In this document: piece by piece, positions 50,721-59,742 of the stretch
Layout: each line of letters starts with the position of its first letter
How positions within the stretch are numbered: position 1 is the stretch's first letter
DNA from: Bacteroidota bacterium
GTDB taxonomy: Bacteria; Bacteroidota; Ignavibacteria; UBA10030; UBA8401
Direction: 5' to 3'
NCBI GenBank assembly: GCA_008933835.1
Contig: WBUG01000003.1
Location: 62,001 to 126,000 of the forward strand
DNA length: 64,000 nt
Made by a program: the position numbers and the translations under genes
Notes under the pieces: generated by a model
What the model was told of the DNA's origin: nothing
Database searches by the model: none
Seen by the model: only the letters and a program-made list of their open reading frames with translations

Positions 50721-51623
50721 TTATGGTTGAACGTAGCGGTACTGCACGATGGGTTGGTCCAGCAGGCGGTCCCGCAGCGCCGTCATGTCGCCGCGCAGTT
50801 CGCCGAAGATCATGTCCGACAGCCGTTCTTTCTTCCGCTCGGTGATGATGCGCGGGGCCGTGCCGAGTCCCGCCAGGTCCGCGGCGATGCGGACGGCGTC
50901 CTGGTACGTCCCCAGCGTGTCCACCAGTCCGAGCGCCAACGCCTTGCGTCCCGTGAACACCCTTCCGTCCGCGATGCGCTTCACCCGTTCCTTCGGCATC
51001 TTCCGCTCATCCGCCACGGCGGTGATGAACTGGTCGTGGACGTCGTCGATCATCTCCTGGAAATATTTCCGGTCCTCCGCCGTCATCGGACGGAACGGGG
51101 ACCCGGCATCCTTCAGCGCGCCGCTCTTGATGGTGGTGGAACTGACGCCGATCTTGTCGAGCAGCCCGTTCACATGCATGAACTGGGAGATGACGCCGAT
51201 GCTTCCGGTGATGCTGCCGGGATTCGCGACGATGCGGTCCGCGCCGAGCGCGACATAGTATCCGCCGCTCGCGGCCACCGAGCCCATCGAGACCACCACC
51301 GGTTTGCCGTACTTCCGCGTCTTCTTCACCTCTTCGTAGATCTCCTGGCTTGCTGAGACCCCGCCGCCCGGAGATTCGATGCGGAAGACGATCGCGCGGA
51401 CGCCGACGTTCTCACGGTACCGCTTGAACTGCCGCACGATGGACTGCGATGAGGTGATGGCTTCGTTCAGTTCCACGACGGCGATGGTGCCGCCGGTCCC
51501 CTGTTCGAGGTCCTGCGTCTCACTTCCGTCCGCAAGAAGAGAGACGATGCCGGCAATGACGATGAAGGCGAACACCGCAAGGAATCCGAAGATTCCGATA
51601 AGCCATTTAGCAGTTTTGCTCAT
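50721..51623 (-). CDS. sppA: Signal peptide peptidase SppA (short S49 form)
   Basis: A 300-residue membrane-anchored Ser/Lys protease that degrades leftover signal peptides. One N-terminal helix at about 8-30. Seen: IVFRIESPGGGVSASQEIYE near 78-97 (oxyanion region), VVVSMGSVAASGGYYVALGA with nucleophile Ser119, and TTIKSGALKDAGSPFRPM with general base Lys171. This is the about-300-residue form found in Bacillus and Bacteroidota, with a single S49 domain, not the 600-residue E. coli form. It heads a minus-strand unit (sppA, HU/IHF, zinc-ribbon/TPR) driven by a perfect sigma70 promoter. Confidence 0.95.
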   Translation of the reverse strand: MSKTAKWLIGIFGFLAVFAFIVIAGIVSLLADGSETQDLEQGTGGTIAVVELNEAITSSQSIVRQFKRYRENVGVRAIVFRIESPGGGVSASQEIYEEVKKTRKYGKPVVVSMGSVAASGGYYVALGADRIVANPGSITGSIGVISQFMHVNGLLDKIGVSSTTIKSGALKDAGSPFRPMTAEDRKYFQEMIDDVHDQFITAVADERKMPKERVKRIADGRVFTGRKALALGLVDTLGTYQDAVRIAADLAGLGTAPRIITERKKERLSDMIFGELRGDMTALRDRLLDQPIVQYRYVQP

Positions 51624-51667
51624 ACCTTCTCTGAAGGCAATCTTTGTAACTTATTGAAACTTATGCA

Positions 51668-51696
51668 ATTATATGGAAATGCGCCTCAAATGTCAA
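51668..51696 (-). promoter_or_regulatory. Perfect sigma70 promoter of sppA
   Basis: On the minus strand TTGACA, exactly 17 bases and TATAAT: both hexamers match the consensus fully. The start is predicted near 51661, leaving a leader of about 38 bases before the sppA ATG. Confidence 0.93.
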
Positions 51697-51730
51697 TGAA
51701 GTTTTTCTTTGAAAAACGGACTCTTTTGAC

Positions 51731-51759
51731 TTGACAAAACCTATGAAACTCGTTAATAT
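51731..51759 (+). promoter_or_regulatory. Sigma70 promoter of the M20/cyanophycinase operon
   Basis: TTGACA, exactly 17 bases and TAATAT on the plus strand. The predicted start near 51766 leaves a leader of about 33 bases without a Shine-Dalgarno match. It lies back-to-back with the sppA promoter, the two separated by about 35 bases. Confidence 0.87.
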
Positions 51760-51798
51760 CCGTGTGTAATAATTTTTTCCCCTCAAACACCCCTTGAA

Positions 51799-52914
51799 AT
51801 GAAATTTACTATCGATTCCGGCGAATTGGTACGCCATTTCACCTCGCTGGCGGTGATCGACGGCGTATCGCTTGACGAACGGCGAATCGCGGACCACATC
51901 ACCGCACTGGTGAAGAGCTGCGGCGGAAAGGTCGTCGAGGACGGCGCCGCCGCGGTCGTGAACGGGAACACCGGCAATCTTATCTGCTTCCCACCCGGCT
52001 ATGACGCGGCGAAACCCGCCATCGCGCTCTGCGCGCATCTGGACACCGTACAGCCGACGAAGAACCTTCGTCCGGTCGTGACGGCGGAGCGCATCACCAG
52101 CAGCGGCGATACCATTCTGGGGGGCGATGACCGTGAGGGTCTCGCCGCCATCACGTATCTGCTGAAGCATCTGCCGGAGCTCGGATCGCCGGTCCGCAAC
52201 TTCATCATGGTCTTCACCGTGGCGGAGGAACTCGGCATGTACGGTGCGAACGCGGTCGACCTCACGCCGTACAACGTTACTGAAGCGTACATCTTCGACT
52301 GCTCCAAGCGTCCCGGCATCTATATTAAGGACAGTCCGGGCTGCCTCCTCTTCACGGCGGAGTTCCACGGCAAAGCGTCGCATGCCGGCGTCGCCCCGGA
52401 GGAAGGATTGAGCGCCATCGGCCTCGCCGCCCGCGCCATCGCCTCGGTCCGCTTCGGCCGCATCGATGCGGAGACCACCTCCAACATCGGCACCATCACC
52501 GGCGGCAGCGCGACCAATGTGGTGGCGGACCGATGCACCGTGCAGGGGGAGATCCGATCGTTCACGCAGGAGCGCATCGACCGCGAGTACCGTCTGGTGC
52601 AGGAGGCGTTCCGCGCCGCGCTGAACGGCGAGGGCTCCGTCACCTTCACACAGGCGATGGACTTCCATCCGTACGTCCTCCCCCCCGATTCCCCGGTCGT
52701 ACGGACCGCCGAGGCGGCCATCGCCGCTGTCGGGCTCACGCCGACCGGCATCCGGTACACCGGCGGAAGCGACGCAAACTCGTACAATGCCAAGGGGGTC
52801 CCCGCCGTCAACCTCGGCACGGGAGCCCAAAAGCCACACTCGCACGAAGAATTCGTGCTCATCCAGGACCTCATCACCTCAACGGAGATCGCCCGTGAGA
52901 TCATCACTCGCTAG
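51799..52914 (+). CDS. M20-family metallopeptidase (PepT-like)
   Basis: A 371-residue dizinc exopeptidase of the M20B type. Seen: ALCAHLDTV with His80 and Asp82, LGGDDREGLAA with bridging Asp110 (and Asp111), FTVAEELGMYGA with catalytic Glu143/Glu144, the dimerisation insertion GKASHAGVAPEEGLSAIGLA, and C-terminal GTGAQKPHSHEEF, which carries the last zinc His. It resembles peptidase T and the shorter PepT-like M20 enzymes, which cut tripeptides or dipeptides in the cytosol. No signal peptide. It is first in a three-gene operon with a secreted cyanophycinase and a carrier, suggesting final breakdown of imported short peptides. Confidence 0.9.
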   Translation: MKFTIDSGELVRHFTSLAVIDGVSLDERRIADHITALVKSCGGKVVEDGAAAVVNGNTGNLICFPPGYDAAKPAIALCAHLDTVQPTKNLRPVVTAERITSSGDTILGGDDREGLAAITYLLKHLPELGSPVRNFIMVFTVAEELGMYGANAVDLTPYNVTEAYIFDCSKRPGIYIKDSPGCLLFTAEFHGKASHAGVAPEEGLSAIGLAARAIASVRFGRIDAETTSNIGTITGGSATNVVADRCTVQGEIRSFTQERIDREYRLVQEAFRAALNGEGSVTFTQAMDFHPYVLPPDSPVVRTAEAAIAAVGLTPTGIRYTGGSDANSYNAKGVPAVNLGTGAQKPHSHEEFVLIQDLITSTEIAREIITR

Positions 52915-53758
52915 ACTCGTCCTCCTCCTCATCACCGCCGCAGCGCTGCTGCCGGCCGCTCCGCCGAAAGGGCACCTGCTCATCATCGGCGGCGGCGAGA
53001 AACTGCCGTACATCATGAAGCGGTTCACGGACCTCGCCGGAGGACCCGGTTCGAAGATCGTCGTCTTTCCCATGGCGAGCAGCTATGAGGAGAACGCCGG
53101 CACGGAGGATGTGAAGCGGATGAAGGAACAGGGGGTCGAGAACTCCTTCTATATGAACATCACGCGCGCACAGGCGGACGATCCCGAGATGGTGCAGAAG
53201 CTCGACGGCGTGACCGGCGTCTTCTTCTCCGGCGGCGACCAGGTGAAACTGGCCGAGGCGATGCTCGGCACGAAGATGCTGGACCGCGTTCGCGCCATCC
53301 ACGCCGCCGGCGGCGTCGTGGGGGGCACCAGTGCGGGGGCCTCCGTCATGAGCCGCACGATGGTCACCGGGAACGAGCTCATCATGAAGGACTCCACGCA
53401 GATCTTCTTCACCATCACCAAGGGGAACGTCGAGACCAAGGAGGGGTTCGGATTCGTGACGAAGGCCATCATCGACCAGCACTTCGTCGTCCGGAAGCGG
53501 CACAACCGGCTCATCTCGATGGTGCTCGAACGGCCTCACCTGCTCGGCGTCGGCATCGATGAGGAGACCTGCATCATCGTCGACCCGAAGGAGCGGTTCG
53601 AAGTGCTCGGCGACGGTCTGGTGCTCGTGTACGACGCGTCGCGCGCCACGGGCATCACCACGGACCGGCTCGGCAGCCAGGCCGCGCAGGACATCCGGCT
53701 GCACGTCCTGAAATCCGGCGACCGGTACGACATGGCCGCCAAGAAGCCCATCCGCTGA
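52895..53758 (+). CDS. Secreted cyanophycinase-family (S51) serine peptidase
   Basis: A 287-residue protein with a signal peptide (RSSLARLVLLLITAAALLPAA) and a class I amidotransferase-like core. Seen: GHLLIIGGGEKLPYIMKRF near 27-45, TGVFFSGGDQVKLAEAM near 108-124, and VVGGTSAGASVMSRTM, with nucleophile Ser146 in GTSAGA. Cyanophycinase cuts multi-L-arginyl-poly-aspartate to beta-Asp-Arg dipeptides; the secreted form is found in cyanophycin-eating bacteria. The start is GTG at 52895, within the last 20 bases of the M20 gene and with GGAG 7 bases upstream. The stop overlaps the next ATG as TGATG. A role on other isoaspartyl peptides is possible. Confidence 0.88.
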   Translation: MRSSLARLVLLLITAAALLPAAPPKGHLLIIGGGEKLPYIMKRFTDLAGGPGSKIVVFPMASSYEENAGTEDVKRMKEQGVENSFYMNITRAQADDPEMVQKLDGVTGVFFSGGDQVKLAEAMLGTKMLDRVRAIHAAGGVVGGTSAGASVMSRTMVTGNELIMKDSTQIFFTITKGNVETKEGFGFVTKAIIDQHFVVRKRHNRLISMVLERPHLLGVGIDEETCIIVDPKERFEVLGDGLVLVYDASRATGITTDRLGSQAAQDIRLHVLKSGDRYDMAAKKPIR

Positions 53759-55146
53759 TGAAGAAGCTCAACTTCGACACGCTGCTGATGATCTTCGCCG
53801 TCATCGTGATGACGGCCGCGGTCACCTGGCTCATCCCGGGCGGCGAGTACCAGCGCCAGGTGAAGGAGGGCAAGACGCTCGTCGTCCCGGACTCCTTCTC
53901 GTACACCGAGAGCAATCCGCAGGGGATCGCGGACATCCTCTCCTCCCCCTTCAAGGGGTTCGTGAAGGCCTCCGAGATCATCGCGTTCCTCTTCCTGCTC
54001 GGAGGCTCCTTCTCCGTCATCCTCCGCACGGGGGCCATCACCGTCGCCATCCAGCACATGGCGAAGACCTTCGCGCAGAAGCCGCATCTGCAGAAGTACT
54101 TCATCCCCGGCACGATGCTCATCTTCTCCCTCGCCGGCACGACGTTCGGCATGGCCGAAGAGGTGATGCTCTTCATCCCGCTGTTCATCCCGCTCGCCAT
54201 CTCGCTCGGGTACGATTCCATCACCGGCACCGCCATCCCGTTCCTCGGGGCCGCCGCCGGGTTCGCCGGCTCCACCTTCAACCCGTTCACCGTCGGCATC
54301 GCGCAGAGCATCGCCGAGGTGCCGCTCTACTCCGGACTGGAGTACCGGATCGTCATCTGGTGCATCAGCACCGCCGGCATGATCTTCTTCGTCGCCCGGT
54401 ACGCGAAGCGGGTGAAAGCGGACCCTTCCGTCAGTCCGGTGTACGCCGCGGACCAGGAGCGGAGACACACGATGCACCTCGACACGTCGGCCGTGGAACC
54501 GTTCACGCTGCGGTACACGGTCATCCTCCTCCTCTTCTTCTTCTCGCTGGCGGCGCTGGTGTACGGCGTGCTGGCCTTCGGCTGGTGGCTGAGCGAGATC
54601 GCGGCGCTCTTCCTCGCGCTCGGCATCCTCTCGGGCGTTGCGGGTAGGCTGAAGCCGTCGGACATCACCGCAAGCTTCCGCGACGGCGCGAAGGACATGG
54701 TGGGCGTGGCGATGATCATCGCCTGCGCACGCGCCATCCTCGTCATCGCCACCGAGGGACGCGTGCTGGACGTGCTCCTGCACGCCTGCTCCGGACTCAT
54801 CTCCTCGGTCCATCCGGTCTTCGCCGCGCAGATGATGTTCGTGGTGCAGGGCATCATCAACTTCTTCGTCCACTCCGGTTCCGGCCAGGCCGCGCTGACG
54901 ATGCCCATCATGGCCCCGCTGGCGGACGTGCTCGGTCTCACCCGGCAGACCGCCGTGCTGGCGTTCCAGTTCGGCGAAGGATGGATCAATCCCATCCTCC
55001 CCACGTCCGGTCTCACCATGGGGGTGCTCGGTCTGGCGCGCATCCAGTGGAACGTCTGGTTCCGCTGGATGCTCCCCATCCAGATCTTCTTCTTCATCGT
55101 CGCATTGCTGTTGCTGATACCGCCGGTGCTGCTGCACTGGCAATGA
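53758..55146 (+). CDS. YfcC/DcuC-family membrane carrier
   Basis: A 462-residue inner-membrane protein with about twelve predicted helices. Seen: WLIPGGEYQRQVKEGKTLVVPDSF near 24-47 (the periplasmic start typical of YfcC), FSLAGTTFGMAEEVMLFIPLFIPLA near 122-146, GAAAGFAGSTFNPFTVGIAQS near 162-182, and SGSGQAALTMPIMAPLADVLG, which carries the discontinuous-helix motif of the ion-transporter superfamily. YfcC proteins are thought to carry basic amino acids or dipeptides. Coupling by TGATG to the cyanophycinase suggests import of beta-Asp-Arg or Arg. Substrate is inference. Confidence 0.85.
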   Translation: MKKLNFDTLLMIFAVIVMTAAVTWLIPGGEYQRQVKEGKTLVVPDSFSYTESNPQGIADILSSPFKGFVKASEIIAFLFLLGGSFSVILRTGAITVAIQHMAKTFAQKPHLQKYFIPGTMLIFSLAGTTFGMAEEVMLFIPLFIPLAISLGYDSITGTAIPFLGAAAGFAGSTFNPFTVGIAQSIAEVPLYSGLEYRIVIWCISTAGMIFFVARYAKRVKADPSVSPVYAADQERRHTMHLDTSAVEPFTLRYTVILLLFFFSLAALVYGVLAFGWWLSEIAALFLALGILSGVAGRLKPSDITASFRDGAKDMVGVAMIIACARAILVIATEGRVLDVLLHACSGLISSVHPVFAAQMMFVVQGIINFFVHSGSGQAALTMPIMAPLADVLGLTRQTAVLAFQFGEGWINPILPTSGLTMGVLGLARIQWNVWFRWMLPIQIFFFIVALLLLIPPVLLHWQ

Positions 55147-55186
55147 GCGTCCGTTCCGTCCGTTCTTCACCAACCAAGGAGGATCC

Positions 55187-56332
55187 ATGAAACCACTTCT
55201 CATGCTTGCGTTGCTCGCCCTCGCCGCCGAGATGGCGCTGGCCCAGCCGTCCGCCACGACCGGCACGGGTCAGCTCGGCATCACGCTCAGCAGTTACGGC
55301 CGGGTCCGGGCCGGCGCGTATCCGTACGTCTCGACGGACCGCGAACTCGACCGTCTCTCCCTCGTCGTCGCCCAGTCCTCTTCCGCCGTCTACGATTACA
55401 CCGAAGATTCCGACTCGACCGCCGAGGTCGCCCGTATCCTCACCATCGCCGGAGTCGATTCGGCCATGGAGACCCTGGCCGACAACGAATACACGATGCT
55501 TCCCCCGAAGGTGAAGGTCCGTACCGCCGTGCTGGGGTGGCTGAACCAGAACTACTTCATCGTGCGGTTCACCGTCATCGCGGACACCACCGGACTCGGC
55601 ACGCTGCGCTTCGGCGCCATCGTGGTGCCGCGCGTCGGGAAGATCTACGGCGGCGAAACGGTGAAGTACAACGCCGCGAACCAGACCGCCTCGTTCTTCC
55701 GCGTGGGGGACAGTCCGATGAGCTACTGGGGACTGCGGGCGCTCGGTCCGCAGGTCACCGGCGTGCGGTCGATGGACTGGGACGACTACTCCGCCGATCC
55801 GGACGCCGATGCCGCCACCGATTCCATGCGTTACGCGATGACCGCCTACACCGGGTTCGACGCGGAAGTGGTGGCCGGTTCCAACGGCAGCGTGTACAGC
55901 GTCAACACCGGCAGCAAGGCGTTCGCGGCCAAAGGTGATTCGGCCGTCCTGTACTATGCGGTCGCCTATGGACCGACGGAGAACGACATGAACACGGCGA
56001 TGACGGCCGCCGCGGCGAAGTATGCGATGCTCGTCACGTCGGTCCGGCGCACCGAATCGCCCGCCCCGTCCGCGTTCTCGCTCGGCGGCAACTATCCGAA
56101 CCCCTTCAACCCCTCGACGAAGATCCCGTTCTCGGTGGCGCAAGGTTCCGACGTGCGGCTGTCGGTGCACGACGCGCTGGGACGCGTGGTGTCCGTGGTG
56201 GTCGACCGCCGGATGGAACCGGGACAGTACGTCGCGACGTTCGACGCCTCGTCCCTCTCCGCCGGCATCTACTACTATACCATGACCGCCGGCCGTTTCA
56301 CCGAAACGAAGAAGATGCTCCTGGTCAAGTGA
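55187..56332 (+). CDS. T9SS cargo protein with type A sorting domain
   Basis: A 381-residue secreted protein. Signal peptide at 1-19 (MKPLLMLALLALAAEMALA). Residues about 25-290 form an all-beta domain that I do not recognise, with many Thr, Asp and Tyr. The final 85 residues are a standard sorting domain: GGNYPNPFNPSTKIPFSVA, then LGRVV, GIYYYTMTAG and MLLVK at the end. AAGGAGGATCC gives an excellent ribosome site. It is exported by SprA, held by PorV and attached or cut by PorU. The gene lies between the carrier and the RpiR regulator on the plus strand and is followed by a GC hairpin, so it may be a unit on its own. Confidence 0.87.
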   Translation: MKPLLMLALLALAAEMALAQPSATTGTGQLGITLSSYGRVRAGAYPYVSTDRELDRLSLVVAQSSSAVYDYTEDSDSTAEVARILTIAGVDSAMETLADNEYTMLPPKVKVRTAVLGWLNQNYFIVRFTVIADTTGLGTLRFGAIVVPRVGKIYGGETVKYNAANQTASFFRVGDSPMSYWGLRALGPQVTGVRSMDWDDYSADPDADAATDSMRYAMTAYTGFDAEVVAGSNGSVYSVNTGSKAFAAKGDSAVLYYAVAYGPTENDMNTAMTAAAAKYAMLVTSVRRTESPAPSAFSLGGNYPNPFNPSTKIPFSVAQGSDVRLSVHDALGRVVSVVVDRRMEPGQYVATFDASSLSAGIYYYTMTAGRFTETKKMLLVK

Positions 56333-56349
56333 CCGGGCCCCGTTCCATC

Positions 56350-56379
56350 GTCCCCGCCGGCCGTCGGGCCGGCCGGGAC
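56350..56379 (+). terminator. GC-rich hairpin after the T9SS cargo gene
   Basis: GTCCC.GCCGGCC, a short loop, GGCCGGC.GGGAC: about 12 exact pairs, 17 bases after the cargo stop and 11 before the rpiR-type ATG. There is no T-run, so it may be only a partial terminator or a processing site. Confidence 0.5.
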
Positions 56380-56390
56380 ACAATCGCTCC

Positions 56391-57245
56391 ATGACCAAAC
56401 AGACCGACATCAAAGAGCGGATCCGGAAGAGCTACACGAAGCTGCCGGCGAGCCAGCGCCGCATCGCCGACTACTTCGTGGACCACTTCGACCGCATCCC
56501 GTTCCTGAACGTACAGGAGATCGCCGGGGCCATCCCCTCCAGCGATGCCTCCATCGTGCGCTTCGCCCAGCGGATCGGGTTCGAGGGGTTCAAGGAACTG
56601 CAGGAGGAGATCGGCCTCACACTGCAGCACCGTCTGCGGACCGGCGGACTCTTCTCCGTTCCCGCCTCCCAGGCCGCGGCGGACGACCTGCTGACCGCCG
56701 TCGCGCGGCAGGACGTGAAGAACATCAACGAGACCCTCGAGATCATCGAGCGCGAGCGGTTCGAGGCGGCGGTCGAGGCCATCATGCGGGCGCGGCACGT
56801 CCACACCGCCGGGCTCGGCATCTCGTACCTGCTGGCGGAGGTGCTCAGTTACCAGCTGACCCAGGTGGGCGTCCCCTCCTCCCCGCTCCGGCAGGGACCG
56901 CTCGTCTTCGCGGAACAGGTGCTCTACTTCCGGCCGGAGGACGCGCTCATCTGCTTCTCCTTCCCGCCGTACTCCGTCGAGACCATCGAGACGGCGCGCT
57001 TCGTCCACGAGCGCGGCAACACCGTCATCGCCATCACGGACAAGATGACCGCGCCGGTCACCTTCTCCGCGTCGCTGTCGCTCCTGGTGAAGAGCCACAA
57101 CATGCTCTACACGAACTCCTTCGCCGCCATTTCGGTCGTCATCAACGCCCTCTCCACCGCCTGCGCGCTCAAGGACAAGCCGAGGGCGGAGAGCATCGCC
57201 AACGACCTGAACGAACTGACGAGATCAACCACCATCCTTCCGTGA
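56391..57245 (+). CDS. MurR/RpiR-family transcriptional regulator
   Basis: A 284-residue regulator with an N-terminal helix-turn-helix of the HTH_6 type (residues about 1-80: LPASQRRIADYFVDHFDRIP, VQEIAGAIPSSDASIVRFAQ, GFEGFKELQEEI) and a SIS domain (about 125-260: VHTAGLGISYLLAEVLSY, DALICFSFPPYSVETIETARF, GNTVIAITDKMTAPVT), which in this family binds a phosphosugar. It reads 6 bases ahead of the TonB-receptor gene, so it probably controls the receptor triad in answer to an amino sugar or sugar phosphate. The effector is not decidable. Confidence 0.92.
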   Translation: MTKQTDIKERIRKSYTKLPASQRRIADYFVDHFDRIPFLNVQEIAGAIPSSDASIVRFAQRIGFEGFKELQEEIGLTLQHRLRTGGLFSVPASQAAADDLLTAVARQDVKNINETLEIIERERFEAAVEAIMRARHVHTAGLGISYLLAEVLSYQLTQVGVPSSPLRQGPLVFAEQVLYFRPEDALICFSFPPYSVETIETARFVHERGNTVIAITDKMTAPVTFSASLSLLVKSHNMLYTNSFAAISVVINALSTACALKDKPRAESIANDLNELTRSTTILP

Positions 57246-57251
57246 GATGAC

Positions 57252-59735
57252 ATGAGACCAATCCTCCGTTCGCTCCTCGGGACCCTGCTGGCCGCCTCCC
57301 TGCTGACGGCCGGCACCACCGGCAAGATCGCGGGGACGGTGACCGACGCCGCCACCGGCGAGCCCATCGTCGGCGTGAGCGTGCAGGTGACCGGCACGAC
57401 GCTCGGCACCGCCACCTCCGTGGACGGCTCGTACACCATCCTCAACGTACCGCCGGGCGAGTACACGCTCCGCGTCGCCTCGCTCGGGTACGAGACGAAG
57501 ACCGTCACCCGCGTCCGGGTGGCCGCGGACCAGACCACGCCGGTGTCGCTCACGCTCAAGACCTCGTCGGTCGAGCTCGGCGAAGTGGTGGTCTCCGCCG
57601 AGACCCCCGCCGTGCAGAAGGACCTGACCAGTTCCGTCTCCATCGTCGGGTCGAAGGAGATCGAGGCGCTGCCGGTGGCGAGCTTCACCGAGCTCATCGG
57701 CCTGCAGGCGGGCGTGGTGGGGAGCGGTTCCAGCATCCATGTGCGCGGCGGACGGTCGAACGAGGTGTCGTTCCTCATCGACGGCGCGTACGTGCAGGAC
57801 CCGCTGCTCGGCGGACTGGCGACGGCCATCAACAACGACGCCATCCAGGAGATGAGCCTGCTGAGCGGCACGTTCAACGCCGAGTACGGCAACGCCATGA
57901 GCGGCGTCGTGAACATCGTGACGAAGGAGGGGAACGAACGGTTCGCGGGAAAGGCGGAACTGCGCACGAGCGAGTTCGACGCGGGACCGTACAACGACCG
58001 GCACGAGATGCGCTACTCCGCCACGCTGAGCGGTCCGCTCCTCACGAACGACCTCCGGTTCTTCGTCTCCGCGGAGAACGACCGCCGCGGCAGCTACCTG
58101 CCGTTCGGGCACAACAAGTCCAGCACCTTCTTCACCAAGCTCACCTATGCCGGTCTGCCGTCGGTGAAGATGACCCTCTCCAACCGCGGAAGCCGCGGAA
58201 CACGGCAGAACTACAATCACTCCTATAAGTACATCCCGGAGATGTACACCCGCTCCCGCACCGACAGCTACCAGAGCCTGCTCAACATCACCCATACGGT
58301 GAACGACGCGCTCTTCTACGACGTGAAAGTGTCGTACTTCAACCAGGGCTTCTACTCCGGCATCGGCAAGGACACGGCGGACTATATCCCGGAGAACGAG
58401 CGTCTGGTGTTCGACACGCAGGAGAACGGCGTCTCGTACCAGGACTTCTATCAGTACTCCAATCCCACCTCGCTCACCGACAGCCGCACCGTGACGGTGG
58501 ACGTGAAGGCCGACGCCGTCTGGCAGATCGGCAAGAGCAACGAGGTGAAGTTCGGCGCCATGTACAAGACGCACCGTCTGCGCCTCTTCCAGATCGACGG
58601 CATCAAGCGGCCCATCAATCTCCAGTACATCGACAACTACCTTACGGACAGTCCGTTCGAGGTTTCGGGCTACGTGCAGGACAAGATCGAGTTCCCCTAC
58701 CTCGTCATCAACCTCGGCGTGCGGTTCGACTACCTGAACGCCAACACCGCGTTCCGCGCGGACCCGCTCGACCCGGCGTCGGTGGTGCAGGTGAAGTCGC
58801 GCCAGCAGGTGAGCCCGCGCATCGGCATCGCGCATCCCATCTCGGACCGGACGAAGCTCCACTTCGCGTACGGGCACTTCTTCCAGAACCCGGACTACCA
58901 GTTCATGTTCGAGAACCGCGACTTCAAGATCAGCGTCCGCGAACCCATCTTCGGCCAGCCCTCCCTCGACGCCCAGCGCACCGTGGCGTACGAGATCGGC
59001 ATCACCCACCAGTTCTCGGACCAGGTGGTGATGAGCGGAACGGCGTACTACAAGGACGTGACCGGCCTCATCGGCACGCACTACTACGGCGCGTACGAGG
59101 TGCCGGGGCGCTACAGCGCCTACACGCTCTACATCAACGAGGACTACGCCAACATGAAGGGGTTCGAAGTGAACCTGGACCTCCGCCCCCTCAACAACCT
59201 CACCGGCGGGCTCACCTATACCTATTCCGTGGCGAAGGGGAACTCCTCCACCGAAGAGGAGAACTACGGCGTGCCGGTGAAGTCCACCATCCTCACCTAC
59301 CTCGACTTCGACAAGACGCACGTCTTCAACGCCTCCGCCACGTACTCGTTCCCCGCGGACTATGGCGCCGGATTCTTCGAAACGCTCCTCCGGAACGTCG
59401 ACGCGACGGTGCTCGTGAAGGCCAGCTCCGGCTATCCGTACACGCCGGGGGGACGCGACGTCGGGTTCGTGGTGAAGAACTCGCTCCGCATGCCGGCGGT
59501 GTACCAGGTGGACATCGAGGTCGGCAAGGACATCGTGATGGAAGGATATCCGACGATGCGGTTCTTCGTCGAAGGGATCAACATCACGAACCGCCGGAAC
59601 GTGCTCTATGTGTACAGCGATACCGGAGACCCGGACATCACGCTCAACGGATTCTACTCGCGCGAGTATCAGCTCGATCCCTCGAACTACGCCGCTCCCC
59701 GGCTCGTCCGGATCGGTGCGGCGCTCAAATTCTGA
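57252..59735 (+). CDS. TonB-dependent outer-membrane receptor with CarboxypepD_reg domain
   Basis: An 827-residue receptor. Signal peptide at about 1-21. Then a CarboxypepD_reg-like domain (GKIAGTVTDAATGEPIVGVS to LRVASLGYETKTV, about 24-95), a plug domain (about 105-225, with IHVRGGRSNEVSFLIDGAYV and FNAEYGNAMSGVVNIVTKEG), and a barrel to the C-terminus, ending YAAPRLVRIGAALKF with a terminal Phe as expected. The layout is SusC-like in the broad sense. No SusD lipoprotein gene follows; instead a large sorting-domain protein and a PorV-family barrel do. Substrate unknown. Confidence 0.9.
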   Translation: MRPILRSLLGTLLAASLLTAGTTGKIAGTVTDAATGEPIVGVSVQVTGTTLGTATSVDGSYTILNVPPGEYTLRVASLGYETKTVTRVRVAADQTTPVSLTLKTSSVELGEVVVSAETPAVQKDLTSSVSIVGSKEIEALPVASFTELIGLQAGVVGSGSSIHVRGGRSNEVSFLIDGAYVQDPLLGGLATAINNDAIQEMSLLSGTFNAEYGNAMSGVVNIVTKEGNERFAGKAELRTSEFDAGPYNDRHEMRYSATLSGPLLTNDLRFFVSAENDRRGSYLPFGHNKSSTFFTKLTYAGLPSVKMTLSNRGSRGTRQNYNHSYKYIPEMYTRSRTDSYQSLLNITHTVNDALFYDVKVSYFNQGFYSGIGKDTADYIPENERLVFDTQENGVSYQDFYQYSNPTSLTDSRTVTVDVKADAVWQIGKSNEVKFGAMYKTHRLRLFQIDGIKRPINLQYIDNYLTDSPFEVSGYVQDKIEFPYLVINLGVRFDYLNANTAFRADPLDPASVVQVKSRQQVSPRIGIAHPISDRTKLHFAYGHFFQNPDYQFMFENRDFKISVREPIFGQPSLDAQRTVAYEIGITHQFSDQVVMSGTAYYKDVTGLIGTHYYGAYEVPGRYSAYTLYINEDYANMKGFEVNLDLRPLNNLTGGLTYTYSVAKGNSSTEEENYGVPVKSTILTYLDFDKTHVFNASATYSFPADYGAGFFETLLRNVDATVLVKASSGYPYTPGGRDVGFVVKNSLRMPAVYQVDIEVGKDIVMEGYPTMRFFVEGINITNRRNVLYVYSDTGDPDITLNGFYSREYQLDPSNYAAPRLVRIGAALKF

Positions 59736-59742
59736 ACCGTCT

